Positions 1 through 6,282 are shown, numbered from the stretch's first letter. The stretch: 8,120 nt of DNA from CAYMBL01 sp044225155 (GCA_044225155.1 JBGAJB010000154.1:1-8120); one strand, 5' to 3'. The notes: generated by a model from the letters alone, not told the origin. Translations and numbers: made by a program.

Positions 1-873
1 CTCCTCGCGCGCGCGCTCGGCGTGGAGCCGGATGTGCGCCTGTTCGATCCGCTTTCGGATCGATATGCGATCCTTCACGCGATGACCAACTTTCGCCCCT
101 TTGACGCGGAAGCGTTCACGCAGTGCGACGGCGTGCTGATCGTCGATACGTGTTCGCTCAGTCAGCTCGAGCCCGCGCGCGCCGCCCTGCCCGGCGCCCC
201 GCCGACGCTCGTGCTCGATCACCACATCACGCGCGACGACATCGGCACGCGCCCCGGCGATCTCCGGCTCATCGACGAAGCCGCCTCCGCCGCCAGCCTG
301 CTCGCGGCCGAGTGGATTCATTGCGCAAAGCTTCCGCTCACACCGGAACTCGCCACCGCTCTTTTCGTCGGCATCGCCAGCGACACCGGCTGGTTCCGCC
401 ATTCGAACACCGACGCCCGCACGCTGACGGCCGCCTCCGAGCTCGTGGCCGCCGGCGCGCGGCCCGCCGCCATCTACGACAGCCTCTACCACCGCGACCC
501 CGTCGGCCGCCTGCGACTCGCCGCCCGCGCCCTCGCCAGCCTCGACCTGCGGGCCGACGGCAAGCTGGCCGTCATGACGCTCCGAAAAGAAGACTTCGCC
601 GCGGCCGGCGCGGACGAGACGATGACCGAAGACCTGGTGAACGAGGCGGTGCGCCTCAAAGGCACGGAGGCGACGCTGCTCCTCATCGAGCGTCCCGACG
701 GCTCCGTTCGCGCAAATCTCCGCAGCAAAACGTGGCTCGACGTCGCCCAACTCGCCGCCCAATTCGGCGGCGGCGGCCACGCCCGCGCGGCCGGCGCCCG
801 ACCGAACGGAAGCTGGAACGAAGTCGCGCCGCGGGTGATCGAGGCGACCGAAGCGGCGCTACTGAAACGTTAG
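1..873 (+). CDS. NrnA-like DHH/DHHA1 phosphoesterase, 5' truncated by window edge
   Basis: The frame is open from base 1, so the start and motif I (the first metal-binding Asp motif) lie outside the window; 290 residues are visible. A GTG at 22 is probably an internal valine, not the start. Visible motifs, numbered in the fragment: motif II VDTCS (Asp near 49), the signature LDHH (73-75), motif IV SDTG (Asp near 128), and a C-terminal DHHA1 domain with an RANLRSK stretch and the substrate-binding glycine motif GGGGH near 256-260. In this family DHH motifs bind two Mn2+ ions and hydrolyse phosphodiesters; NrnA-type members degrade nanoRNAs or cyclic-dinucleotide products such as pGpG, and some dephosphorylate pAp, all in the cytoplasm. 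Exact substrate cannot be told from the sequence. The stop is TAG at 871-873, and no strong terminator follows before the convergent tRNA gene. A second member of the family starts at 7815. Family assignment is firm; NrnA versus another DHH subfamily is inference. Confidence 0.9.
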   Translation, partial: LLARALGVEPDVRLFDPLSDRYAILHAMTNFRPFDAEAFTQCDGVLIVDTCSLSQLEPARAALPGAPPTLVLDHHITRDDIGTRPGDLRLIDEAASAASLLAAEWIHCAKLPLTPELATALFVGIASDTGWFRHSNTDARTLTAASELVAAGARPAAIYDSLYHRDPVGRLRLAARALASLDLRADGKLAVMTLRKEDFAAAGADETMTEDLVNEAVRLKGTEATLLLIERPDGSVRANLRSKTWLDVAQLAAQFGGGGHARAAGARPNGSWNEVAPRVIEATEAALLKR

Positions 874-905
874 ACTGAATTTCAACTCTCGCGGTTAGGA
901 AAGAC

Positions 906-978
906 TGAGGGCGCTGGGACTCGAACCCAGGACCCACGGCTTAAAAGGCCGTTGCTCTGCCGACTGAGCTACGCCCTC
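906..978 (-). tRNA. trnK: tRNA-Lys (anticodon UUU)
   Basis: The complement folds into a complete 73-nt cloverleaf. The acceptor stem GAGGGCG pairs with CGCCCTC, with discriminator A at 906. The D arm is GCTC/GAGC. The anticodon stem ACGGC/GCCGT encloses loop CTTTTAA, giving anticodon UUU at 945-943. The T arm CTGGG/CCCAG encloses loop TTCGAGT. All stems pair by Watson-Crick rules. The 3' CCA is not encoded, so it must be added by nucleotidyltransferase. The gene sits convergently 32 nt beyond the stop of the DHH gene. A TATACT -10 hexamer lies about 30 nt upstream. Confidence 0.97.
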
Positions 979-1007
979 ATTTCACGCCGGCAACAGGCGG
1001 GGTGCGG

Positions 1008-1036
1008 AGTATACGCGCTGCGGTCGCGGCGTTCCA
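1008..1036 (-). promoter_or_regulatory. Probable promoter of tRNA-Lys
   Basis: On the minus strand a TATACT -10 box (complement of 1008-1013) lies 17 nt from a weak -35-like TGGAAC (complement of 1031-1036). Initiation would fall near 1001, giving a short leader of about 20 nt before the mature tRNA 5' end at 978. The bases just downstream of the -10 box are C/G-rich, the kind of discriminator found in stringently controlled stable-RNA promoters. The -10 match is good and the -35 match poor. Confidence 0.45.
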
Positions 1037-1281
1037 TCGATCCGAACCGCGGAGGCGCGCGGCCCAAACTTCGTGGGTGCCATATCAACGGCGTGAACGG
1101 GACCGGTCTGCCGTGGATCCGCGGACCGTCCAGCCCGAGCACCACACAGCCACGGCGGAACCACTTCGCGGCGGACGTCTTGTGAGAACGCAGCGTGACG
1201 ATTCGTTGATCCAGCAGACGCCGTAGGCGCGTCCGCCTCACCTTGCGAAGTCTCTTCCCGATGCGCGCTCATTCGCCGCCG

Positions 1282-1297
1282 CGTGGGTCGTCCCACG
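1282..1297. repeat. Perfect 6-bp inverted repeat (hairpin or operator-like)
   Basis: CGTGGG and CCCACG flank a 4-nt TCGT spacer, forming an almost continuous 16-bp palindrome. No T-tract follows on either strand, so it is not an intrinsic terminator. It could be a dimeric-regulator site or an RNA hairpin if transcription starts further left. It may also be chance in GC-rich DNA. Confidence 0.3.
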
Positions 1298-1338
1298 AGC
1301 CAAACCCAGCACCGATCAAAGAGCGAAATGCCCCTCCC

Positions 1339-1358
1339 GTAATGGCGTTACATAAAAT
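1339..1358 (+). promoter_or_regulatory. Candidate operator and -10 box upstream of the exported-protein gene
   Basis: A small palindrome GTAA-N5-TTAC (1339-1351) directly abuts TAAAAT (1353-1358), a reasonable -10 hexamer in the only clearly AT-rich patch of this intergenic region. A repressor bound to the palindrome would block such a promoter. No good -35 box is visible at 16-18 nt, and the leader to the ATG would be about 140 nt. An alternative promoter lies at 1395-1422. Confidence 0.25.
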
Positions 1359-1394
1359 TCGCGCAATTGGAACCCCGTGGCGAAGCCGATTCGC

Positions 1395-1422
1395 TTGCGA
1401 CGACCGATATGAGCGGTAGGCT
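1395..1422 (+). promoter_or_regulatory. Alternative candidate promoter for the exported-protein gene
   Basis: TTGCGA at 1395-1400 matches four of six -35 positions. After a 16-nt spacer comes TAGGCT at 1417-1422, which keeps the most conserved -10 bases (T1, A2, T6). Initiation would fall near 1429, leaving an approximately 80-nt leader that includes the stem-loop at 1440-1474. The match is weak, and sigma-factor preference in this organism is unknown. Confidence 0.25.
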
Positions 1423-1439
1423 TTGCGCGGAATGGGGAA

Positions 1440-1474
1440 GTCGCTCCGGTTCGGCCGGTTGGCCTGGCCGCGAC
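1440..1474 (+). promoter_or_regulatory. Possible 5' UTR stem-loop before the exported-protein gene
   Basis: GTCGC (1440-1444) pairs with GCGAC (1470-1474). Inside, GGCC-GGTT-GGCC (1453-1464) can form a second short stem with a 4-nt loop. The element ends about 20 nt before the Shine-Dalgarno sequence at 1494-1499, so it would lie in the leader and could affect mRNA stability or translation. It matches no riboswitch class I know, and GC-rich DNA readily yields such pairings by chance. Confidence 0.25.
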
Positions 1475-1507
1475 GGCGCCGCCCATTCGATAAGAGGAGA
1501 TCCCAAC

Positions 1508-2641
1508 ATGACATGGATGAATTCCGCTCGCGTGGGTCCGATCCGACTGGTCGGCCTGATGCTCGTGGCGGCGATCGGCGCGACCGCGCTCGCCCAGGAT
1601 GAGCTCAAGGGCAAAGACGCAATTACGGGCACGATGACGATCGACTTCAAGACGCGCACGACGCCCGATACATCGGGCGAGTTGGCCGAAGGATCCGCCG
1701 CGATCGGCGCGCAGGACAAGTACACGATTGATCTGAACGTAGCAGAGACATTGAACTTTTCCGGAACGATCGTGCGTCAGCCGAACCTGTATTCGAAAAT
1801 GATCCGCAAGATCAAGCAGGGCGCGGCGCTGGGCTTCAACATCGGGCTCTCCGTTGTGAATCCGAAAGACATGAAGCAGAAGAAAGCCGTCGGTAAGTGG
1901 GTCGGCAATGTCCCGATCAATACCGAGACCGGCGCTTACGAACTTGCCGGTGCGAAAGCCCCGGACCGCCCGCTGCGCATCGCGATCGACAGCGTCGGTC
2001 AGCAGAAGGCGTTCGAAGACATGTTCGCGGGTCGCCTGGTAGGCAAGGCCGAGAAGAAGGACAACCTCGCGAGCTACACGTACAAGCGCGTGATCGGCGA
2101 TAAGACGGTCGAGATCGTTGTGAAGAAGAGCGATCCGATGCGATTCGACAACGTTGAACTGGCGAAGGGTCCGTCGGACAACTATCCGCACACGATCGTG
2201 AACGGTCGCCTCGACTACGACTATGAAACGGGCAACTGGTTCACCGACGGCCTGCGCCTGAAGTACAACCTGAACGGCAAGGACGTCGAGGACGTGATCA
2301 CGGGTTCGATCAAGTGGGTGGAAGACCCGAACCACGATACGAACGGCAAGGGCCACTACGAGTTCAACCTTCGTTTCAACGAAGACAAGAACAAGAGCAC
2401 CAAGGGCGAGTCGGCCGCCTTCGAAAAGATGAGCAGCGAAGACGCGTTCTTCGTCGTGGACGACTCGATCCCGTGCCTGACGGGTCGCGTGGAGTACGAG
2501 GACACGATGATGTCGGGCAAGGATCTGCCGAGCATGAGCAAGGTGACCTACAAGCTCGAGGCCAACAAGCTGAACAAGCAGCAGGTCACAGCCTTTGCCA
2601 AGCTCTGGCTGTTGGCCGTTGGTCCGACTAACGACGAGTAG
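1508..2641 (+). CDS. Exported protein of unknown function with signal peptide
   Basis: This is a 377-residue protein. The ATG at 1508 is chosen because GAGGAG (1494-1499) lies 8 nt upstream and because it puts a typical Sec signal peptide at the N-terminus: a basic n-region to R13, a hydrophobic core at about 14-28, and cleavage after ALA at residue 29. There is no lipobox cysteine, so it is probably periplasmic or secreted rather than a lipoprotein. The mature part is hydrophilic and rich in Lys and Asp, with alternating polar/hydrophobic stretches that suggest beta structure, and a more helical C-terminal end (about 345-370). It has essentially one cysteine (motif IPCLTG) and no further membrane segment. 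I recognise no domain or catalytic motif. The strong Shine-Dalgarno sequence, the favouring of GAC, AAC, AAG and GGT codons and the strong terminator at 2676-2718 suggest a highly expressed, single-gene transcript. It is convergent to accD. That it is a real gene is near certain; its function is unknown. Confidence 0.88.
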   Translation: MTWMNSARVGPIRLVGLMLVAAIGATALAQDELKGKDAITGTMTIDFKTRTTPDTSGELAEGSAAIGAQDKYTIDLNVAETLNFSGTIVRQPNLYSKMIRKIKQGAALGFNIGLSVVNPKDMKQKKAVGKWVGNVPINTETGAYELAGAKAPDRPLRIAIDSVGQQKAFEDMFAGRLVGKAEKKDNLASYTYKRVIGDKTVEIVVKKSDPMRFDNVELAKGPSDNYPHTIVNGRLDYDYETGNWFTDGLRLKYNLNGKDVEDVITGSIKWVEDPNHDTNGKGHYEFNLRFNEDKNKSTKGESAAFEKMSSEDAFFVVDDSIPCLTGRVEYEDTMMSGKDLPSMSKVTYKLEANKLNKQQVTAFAKLWLLAVGPTNDE

Positions 2642-2675
2642 CCCGCAAGTAAGAGCAATCAGTCAGAAACGACGC

Positions 2676-2718
2676 CGGCCGCGCTCGCGAATCTCGCGGG
2701 CGCGGCCGTTTTTTTTTT
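2676..2718 (+). terminator. Strong intrinsic terminator after the exported-protein gene
   Basis: A 15-bp stem (2676-2690 with 2694-2708, one G-U wobble) closes a 3-nt ATC loop and is followed directly by ten T residues (2709-2718). It starts 34 nt after the TAG stop. For the opposing accD transcript the same hairpin would form but without a good U-tract, so it mainly serves the plus-strand gene and may only weakly stop the minus-strand operon. Confidence 0.95.
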
Positions 2719-2731
2719 CTGGAATCCGAGA

Positions 2732-3553
2732 TTACTTGTTGCAGTAATCGATGATGCGCGCGATCTCGCTGCGCAGGTCCTTGCGATGCACGATGCGATC
2801 GACGTAGCCGTGCTCCTGCTGAAACTCGGCCGTCTGAAAGCCCTCGGGCAGCGTGGCGCGGATGGTGCTCGCGATCACGCGCGGTCCGGCGAAGCCGATC
2901 ACGGCGCCCGGCTCGGCCAGCGTCACGTCGCCCAGGAACGCAAAACTCGCGGCGACGCCGGCCGTCGTCGGGTCGGTCATGACGACGATGTACAACCCGC
3001 CCGCCTCGTCGAGCTTGGCAATGGCGGCCGAGGTCTTGGCCATCTGGACGAGCGAGACCATCCCTTCCATCATGCGCGCCCCGCCGCTGCACGTGACCAT
3101 GACGAGGGGCAGATCCTCCTCGATGGCGCGCTCGGCGGCAGCCGCGACTTTCTCGCCGACCACCGAGCCCATCGAACCCATGATGAAAAACGGATTCATG
3201 ACGCCCATGATGACCGGACGGCCTTTGATGAAGCCCTTGCCGACAACGATCGCTTCCGTCTCGTTCGTCTGCTGACGAACTTTGTCGAGCCGCTCCTTGT
3301 AGGTCATGCGGTCGTTGAATTGGAGCGGATCACTGGAGCGCAGATCTCCGAGAAACTCCTCGAACGTGCCCGGGTCGTTCAGTTGATTGATGCGCGTGCG
3401 GGCGTCGATGCGATAGTGCAGGTCGCAATCCTGGCACACGTGCAGGTTTTCCTCGAGGATGCGGCGGTACAGCATGTTGCCGCAGCCGTCGCAGCGAATC
3501 CAGAGGCCTTGAGGAATCTCCACATTGCGGCGCTGCGGGGCTTCATCTGCCAT
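2732..3553 (-). CDS. accD: Acetyl-CoA carboxylase carboxyltransferase subunit beta
   Basis: AccD pairs with AccA to form the carboxyltransferase that moves the carboxyl group from carboxybiotin to acetyl-CoA, making malonyl-CoA for fatty-acid synthesis in the cytoplasm. The 273-residue product has the N-terminal zinc ribbon CDGC (C21, C24) and CQDC (C40, C43), then the crotonase-like domain with SMGSVVGEK, SGGARMMEG, QMAKTSAA, LGDVTLAEP, IGFAGPRVI and LPEGFQ. It lies at the short end of the family's usual range (about 275-305) but is complete. The ATG is supported by AAGGAG six bases upstream. It is the last gene of the pgk-rpe-phosphatase-like-accD run, 30 nt after its neighbour. Oddities: the usual FMGGSMGS is one residue shorter (IMGSMGS), and the usual PTxGGVxASF reads PTTAGVAASF, changing one glycine of a normally conserved pair. 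accA is not in the window. Confidence 0.97.
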   Translation of the reverse strand: MADEAPQRRNVEIPQGLWIRCDGCGNMLYRRILEENLHVCQDCDLHYRIDARTRINQLNDPGTFEEFLGDLRSSDPLQFNDRMTYKERLDKVRQQTNETEAIVVGKGFIKGRPVIMGVMNPFFIMGSMGSVVGEKVAAAAERAIEEDLPLVMVTCSGGARMMEGMVSLVQMAKTSAAIAKLDEAGGLYIVVMTDPTTAGVAASFAFLGDVTLAEPGAVIGFAGPRVIASTIRATLPEGFQTAEFQQEHGYVDRIVHRKDLRSEIARIIDYCNK

Positions 3554-3583
3554 GCTCCACTCCTTCGAGCGCGTCTCGCGCGC

Positions 3584-4171
3584 TCATTCGCCGATCGCAT
3601 CCTTCAGCGGGGTCGAATCCAGCGGCGCGTAGGACCGCAGTTCGCTGGGTGCGGCGGCGTCTTGCCACAGGACGGCCGCGTCGCCGCGCTCGATCACCCA
3701 GCGCGTCAACGCGAGAATCATCGGCCGCAGGACCAGCACGACCGATTGTCCCGCCAGGCGTTTGGACATTTTCAAGATGCGCTGGCGGGCGCGGTCCGCG
3801 GCGGCGACGAATTCTTCGCCGTTCGGCGGGGTCACGCTGAGCGGCGCCTCGTGAAGCTGCCGGTGGGCGGACTGAAAACGGGCTTCGAGCTGCTCGTCGG
3901 TTAATCCGGTCCACAGTCCGAAATCAACTTCGGAAACCTCTTCCAAGGCTTTGGAGGACGTTCCCAGCGCTCCGGCGATGATTTCGGCCGTCCGGGTGGC
4001 CAGCTCGTCGGGGGAATGAAAGACCTTCGCAACGCCGCGGCCCGTGAGTTGGCGCGCCCATTCCGCCGCTTGTTGCTCGCCATGCTCGGTCAGCGAAAGC
4101 TCGGCTCGCCCGAGCAGACGCCCTTCGATGCGCCATTCACATTCGCCGACTGGAACGAGCGTCAGGTTCAT
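3584..4171 (-). CDS. Histidine-phosphatase-fold protein lacking the catalytic residues (probable pseudoenzyme)
   Basis: The 195-residue product aligns by eye along its whole length with the phosphoglycerate mutase/histidine phosphatase superfamily. It keeps LVxxGExEW (about 5-13), the EGRLLGR and LTEHGEQQA segments, TAEIIA (61-66), EVDFGLWTGLT (81-91, including the acid/base-region Glu81) and PPNGEEF (115-121). Yet the defining LVRHGE motif reads LVPVGE, so the Arg-His pair at 7-8 is Pro-Val. The Arg of the SxxxRAxxTA motif is Leu57. The second catalytic His region (SHGG) reads LRPM (148-151). Phosphohistidine chemistry therefore looks impossible. The frame is intact with no frameshift. Its ATG overlaps the rpe stop as ATGA (4168-4171), implying translational coupling, since the nearest good Shine-Dalgarno sequence is 14 nt away. 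accD follows after 30 nt. Family membership is inferred from motifs; loss of the key residues is seen directly. A regulatory, binding or scaffold role is possible but unproven. Confidence 0.88.
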   Translation of the reverse strand: MNLTLVPVGECEWRIEGRLLGRAELSLTEHGEQQAAEWARQLTGRGVAKVFHSPDELATRTAEIIAGALGTSSKALEEVSEVDFGLWTGLTDEQLEARFQSAHRQLHEAPLSVTPPNGEEFVAAADRARQRILKMSKRLAGQSVVLVLRPMILALTRWVIERGDAAVLWQDAAAPSELRSYAPLDSTPLKDAIGE

Positions 4172-4860
4172 GAGCGTCGCGCGGGCCTCCGCTGAGAGGC
4201 CTCCAGCGCCGAGCGCCGCAACTCATGCAGCGCCGTCGCCGGGCTCTCGGCCTTGAAGATTGCCGTGCCGGCCACGAGCGTATCCGCGCCGGCCGCGACC
4301 ACCTGCTGCACCGTGTCCTGTCCGATGCCGCCGTCCACTTCGAGCCACTGCTCGTCGCTCATGTGATTCGCGAGGATTTCGATCTTGGGCAGGCACTCGT
4401 CCATGAACTTCTGTCCGCCAAAGCCGGGCCAGACGGTCATGACCAGCACGACGTTGACGTCGGGCAGAATTTCGAACACGGCCTCCGGCGGCGTGCTGGG
4501 ATTCAAGGCGACACCGACCTTTACACCGAGCGCGCGAATCTCACGCACGATGTCGCGCGGGTGTTCAACCGTCTCGATATGGAAAGTGATGCTGGTCGAG
4601 CCGGCCTCCGCGAACGGCCGGGCGTAGCGGCCCGGATCGGAGATCATCAGATGCGTGTCGAGCGGCAGGCTCGTGCTGCGCGCGATCGACTGCACCACCG
4701 GCACGCCGAAGCTCAGGTTCGGGACAAAGTGCCCGTCCATGATGTCCAGATGCAACACGTCCGCGCCGGCGTTCTCGATCAGCGCGATCTGGTCGGCCAG
4801 ATGCGCGAAGTCGGAATTCAGCACCGACGGTGCGATACGAATGACGGGGTGATGACTCAT
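4168..4860 (-). CDS. rpe: Ribulose-phosphate 3-epimerase
   Basis: Rpe interconverts D-ribulose 5-phosphate and D-xylulose 5-phosphate in the pentose-phosphate pathway (and the Calvin cycle where present), in the cytoplasm. The 230-residue product is of standard length and has the TIM-barrel motifs in order: IAPSVLNSDF near the N-terminus, LHLDIMDGHFVPN (metal-binding His and catalytic Asp), THLMISDP (second metal-binding His), GVALNPSTP, VMTVWPGFGGQKF (phosphate-binding loop), EVDGGI (metal-binding/catalytic Asp) and VAGTAIF. The ATG at 4860 is preferred over an in-frame TTG at 4881, because the latter lies inside pgk and would add seven residues not typical of the family. The ATG is 7 nt after the pgk stop; a GAGG about 12 nt upstream is a rather distant Shine-Dalgarno sequence, so coupling to pgk translation is likely. 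The stop overlaps the next start by 4 nt. Confidence 0.97.
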   Translation of the reverse strand: MSHHPVIRIAPSVLNSDFAHLADQIALIENAGADVLHLDIMDGHFVPNLSFGVPVVQSIARSTSLPLDTHLMISDPGRYARPFAEAGSTSITFHIETVEHPRDIVREIRALGVKVGVALNPSTPPEAVFEILPDVNVVLVMTVWPGFGGQKFMDECLPKIEILANHMSDEQWLEVDGGIGQDTVQQVVAAGADTLVAGTAIFKAESPATALHELRRSALEASQRRPARRS

Positions 4861-4867
4861 CGTCGAA

Positions 4868-6118
4868 TTACGCCTCGTCAATCACGTCGAGTGGGGCGAA
4901 GCGCTTGCCTTCGAGGAACTCCAGCGAGGCCCCGCCGCCGGTGCTGATGTGCGACATGCGGCTCGCAAGGCCCGCCTGCTCAACGGCGGCCGCACTGTCT
5001 CCGCCGCCAATGACCGAAACGGCGCCGCGCCCGGTTGCATCCGCGATCGCATTCGCCAGGGAGAACGTGCCGGCGTCGAAGGGCTTCGTCTCAAACGCAC
5101 CCAGCGGACCGTTCCAGACGATTGTGCCCGCGCTGGAAATCAGGTCGCGAAAGCCGGCCAGCGTCTTGGGACCGACGTCGAGGCCCATCAGGTCGGCCGG
5201 CAGGTCGCCGTCCACAACGCGCGATGCCACGCCGGCCTTCAGTTCGGGTGCGGCCACCGAATCCACCGGCAAGTGGATTTTTGGTCCGCCGAGGATAAGC
5301 AGTTCGCGAGCGAGATCGAGCTTGTCCCGTTCACAGAGGCTCTTGCCGACATGCTTCCCCTGCGCCGCCCAGAACGTGTACGTCATCGCACCGCCGATCA
5401 GGATGTGATCCACCTTCGGCAGCAGGTTTTTGATGACGCCGATCTTGTCACTGACCTTCGCACCGCCGAGCACGGCCACAAACGGCCGCTTCGGATTCGA
5501 CACGGCCTGCCCGAGATATTGAAGTTCTTTTTCAACCAGGAATCCGATCGCGCGATTGGCGGCCGGCAGGAGCTGGGGCACGTCGTACATGCTGACGTGC
5601 TTGCGATGGCACGTGCCGAAAGCATCGTTCACGTACAGCTCGCCCAGCGCGGCGAGCTGTTTGCCAAATTCGACGCGCTTGGCGTCCTGTTCGGGCGTGA
5701 GCTTGCCGTCGGGATTCTTCTTGGCTTTGTCGATGATGTCCTCGGCCTTGTGAAAGCGGAGGTTTTCGAGCAGCAGCACGCCACCGTCTTTGAGTGCCGC
5801 GACGGCGTCACTCGCGGGTCCGCCCACGCAGTCCGACGCGAACGCGCACGGCTGACCGATCAGTTCGCCGATCCGCTTGGCGACCGGAGCCAGGGAGAGC
5901 TTTGCATCGGCGGCTTTGTCGCCGGTGGGTCGGCCGAGGTGACTCATCAGGATCGCCCGTCCGCCGCCGGCGACAATGTGCTTGAGCGTCGGCAAGAACT
6001 GCGTGATCCGGCGATCGTCCGTAATGTTCTGCTGGTCGTCCAGCGGAACGTTGAAATCGGCTCGCACCAGCACGCGGCGACCGCGCAGGGCGAGGTTTTT
6101 GACCGAACGTTTGGCCAT
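4868..6118 (-). CDS. pgk: Phosphoglycerate kinase
   Basis: Pgk transfers phosphate between 1,3-bisphosphoglycerate and ADP, yielding 3-phosphoglycerate and ATP in glycolysis (reverse in gluconeogenesis or carbon fixation). The 416-residue product shows the family motifs: VRADFNVP (18-25), SHLGRP (59-64), ENLRFHKAED, YVNDAFGTCHR, GGAKVSDKIG, GGAMTYTF, WNGPLGAFE, and the C-terminal nucleotide-binding GGGDSAAA and STGGGASLEFLEGK. The loop between ENLRFH and YVNDAFG is expanded by a Lys/Asp/Glu-rich insert, making the protein longer than the roughly 390 residues of many bacterial PGKs. The ATG at 6118 follows GGGAGG (complement of 6126-6131) with about 7 nt spacing. The frame stays open upstream as far as 7783, but that is antisense to lat and not coding. 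It is the first gene of the operon with rpe, the phosphatase-like gene and accD, and is divergent from lat. Confidence 0.98.
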   Translation of the reverse strand: MAKRSVKNLALRGRRVLVRADFNVPLDDQQNITDDRRITQFLPTLKHIVAGGGRAILMSHLGRPTGDKAADAKLSLAPVAKRIGELIGQPCAFASDCVGGPASDAVAALKDGGVLLLENLRFHKAEDIIDKAKKNPDGKLTPEQDAKRVEFGKQLAALGELYVNDAFGTCHRKHVSMYDVPQLLPAANRAIGFLVEKELQYLGQAVSNPKRPFVAVLGGAKVSDKIGVIKNLLPKVDHILIGGAMTYTFWAAQGKHVGKSLCERDKLDLARELLILGGPKIHLPVDSVAAPELKAGVASRVVDGDLPADLMGLDVGPKTLAGFRDLISSAGTIVWNGPLGAFETKPFDAGTFSLANAIADATGRGAVSVIGGGDSAAAVEQAGLASRMSHISTGGGASLEFLEGKRFAPLDVIDEA

Positions 6119-6169
6119 GTGTTCGCCTCCCAGAGTCCGGCTCCCTGCCGAACCGCCATACCAATGTGA

Positions 6170-6214
6170 ATTGTAGTGGAAGCAGCGCGGGGCTGGCGCG
6201 AGAACTGCCCGCGC
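6170..6214 (-). promoter_or_regulatory. Candidate pgk operon promoter with overlapping inverted repeat
   Basis: On the minus strand TACAAT (complement of 6170-6175) is a good -10 hexamer about 50 nt upstream of the pgk ATG; no convincing -35 is visible. A perfect 7-bp inverted repeat, GCGCGGG (6185-6191) and CCCGCGC (6208-6214) with a 16-nt spacer, covers the expected -35 area. It could be an operator for a dimeric regulator. High GC makes chance repeats likely, so this is tentative. Confidence 0.3.
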
Positions 6215-6231
6215 AGCGTAAACGTCCGAAT

Positions 6232-6244
6232 GCGCGCTCCGCGC
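6232..6244. repeat. Short GC-rich inverted repeat in the pgk-lat divergent region
   Basis: GCGCG (6232-6236) and CGCGC (6240-6244) flank a 3-nt spacer. It lies upstream of the -10 box proposed for lat, between the two divergent genes, so it could be a regulator site. It is short and simple in composition and may be chance. Confidence 0.2.
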
Positions 6245-6282
6245 GAAACGCGGCTCAGCGCCCGAAGAGCCGATGAATAAGC

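Larger units (their letters stand above)
979..1507. other. Long intergenic region without a convincing gene
   Basis: This stretch of roughly 530 bases separates the tRNA-Lys gene from the exported-protein gene. Several frames stay open, as expected for GC-rich DNA, but none has a recognisable domain. The best minus-strand candidate begins with GTG at 1241 and runs into the tRNA at 969; it has only a weak Shine-Dalgarno sequence, and its second half reads like noise. I also looked for tmRNA, SRP RNA, 6S RNA and RNase P hallmarks and saw none. The region holds the tRNA promoter on the left. On the right it holds hairpins and promoter-like hexamers that probably belong to the gene at 1508; these are listed separately. 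A small RNA or a decayed gene cannot be excluded. Confidence 0.5.

Noticed and set aside
969..1241. Minus-strand 90-codon frame beginning with GTG and ending inside the tRNA-Lys gene
   Set aside because: It has a weak Shine-Dalgarno sequence, overlaps the tRNA and its likely promoter, and shows no recognisable domain; kept only as a remark on the intergenic region.
1367..1507. N-terminal extension of the exported protein to GTG/TTG-type starts upstream of 1508
   Set aside because: It would bury the signal peptide, while a strong Shine-Dalgarno sequence stands 8 nt before ATG 1508.
1316..2356. 346-codon minus-strand frame antisense to the exported-protein gene
   Set aside because: There is no recognisable domain, and it is antisense to a gene with a signal peptide, Shine-Dalgarno sequence and terminator on the plus strand.
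2786..3904. 372-codon plus-strand frame across accD and the phosphatase-like gene
   Set aside because: It is the mirror of two clear minus-strand genes, with biased His/Arg/Ala composition typical of an antisense shadow.
3584..4171. Annotation as an active phosphoglycerate mutase
   Set aside because: The essential histidines and two phosphate-binding arginines are replaced, so an enzymatic name would be misleading.
4861..4881. TTG start for rpe seven codons upstream
   Set aside because: It lies within pgk and adds residues unlike the family N-terminus; ATG 4860 fits better.
4949..6169. 406-codon plus-strand frame antisense to pgk
   Set aside because: pgk motifs occupy the other strand over the full length, so this is a shadow frame.
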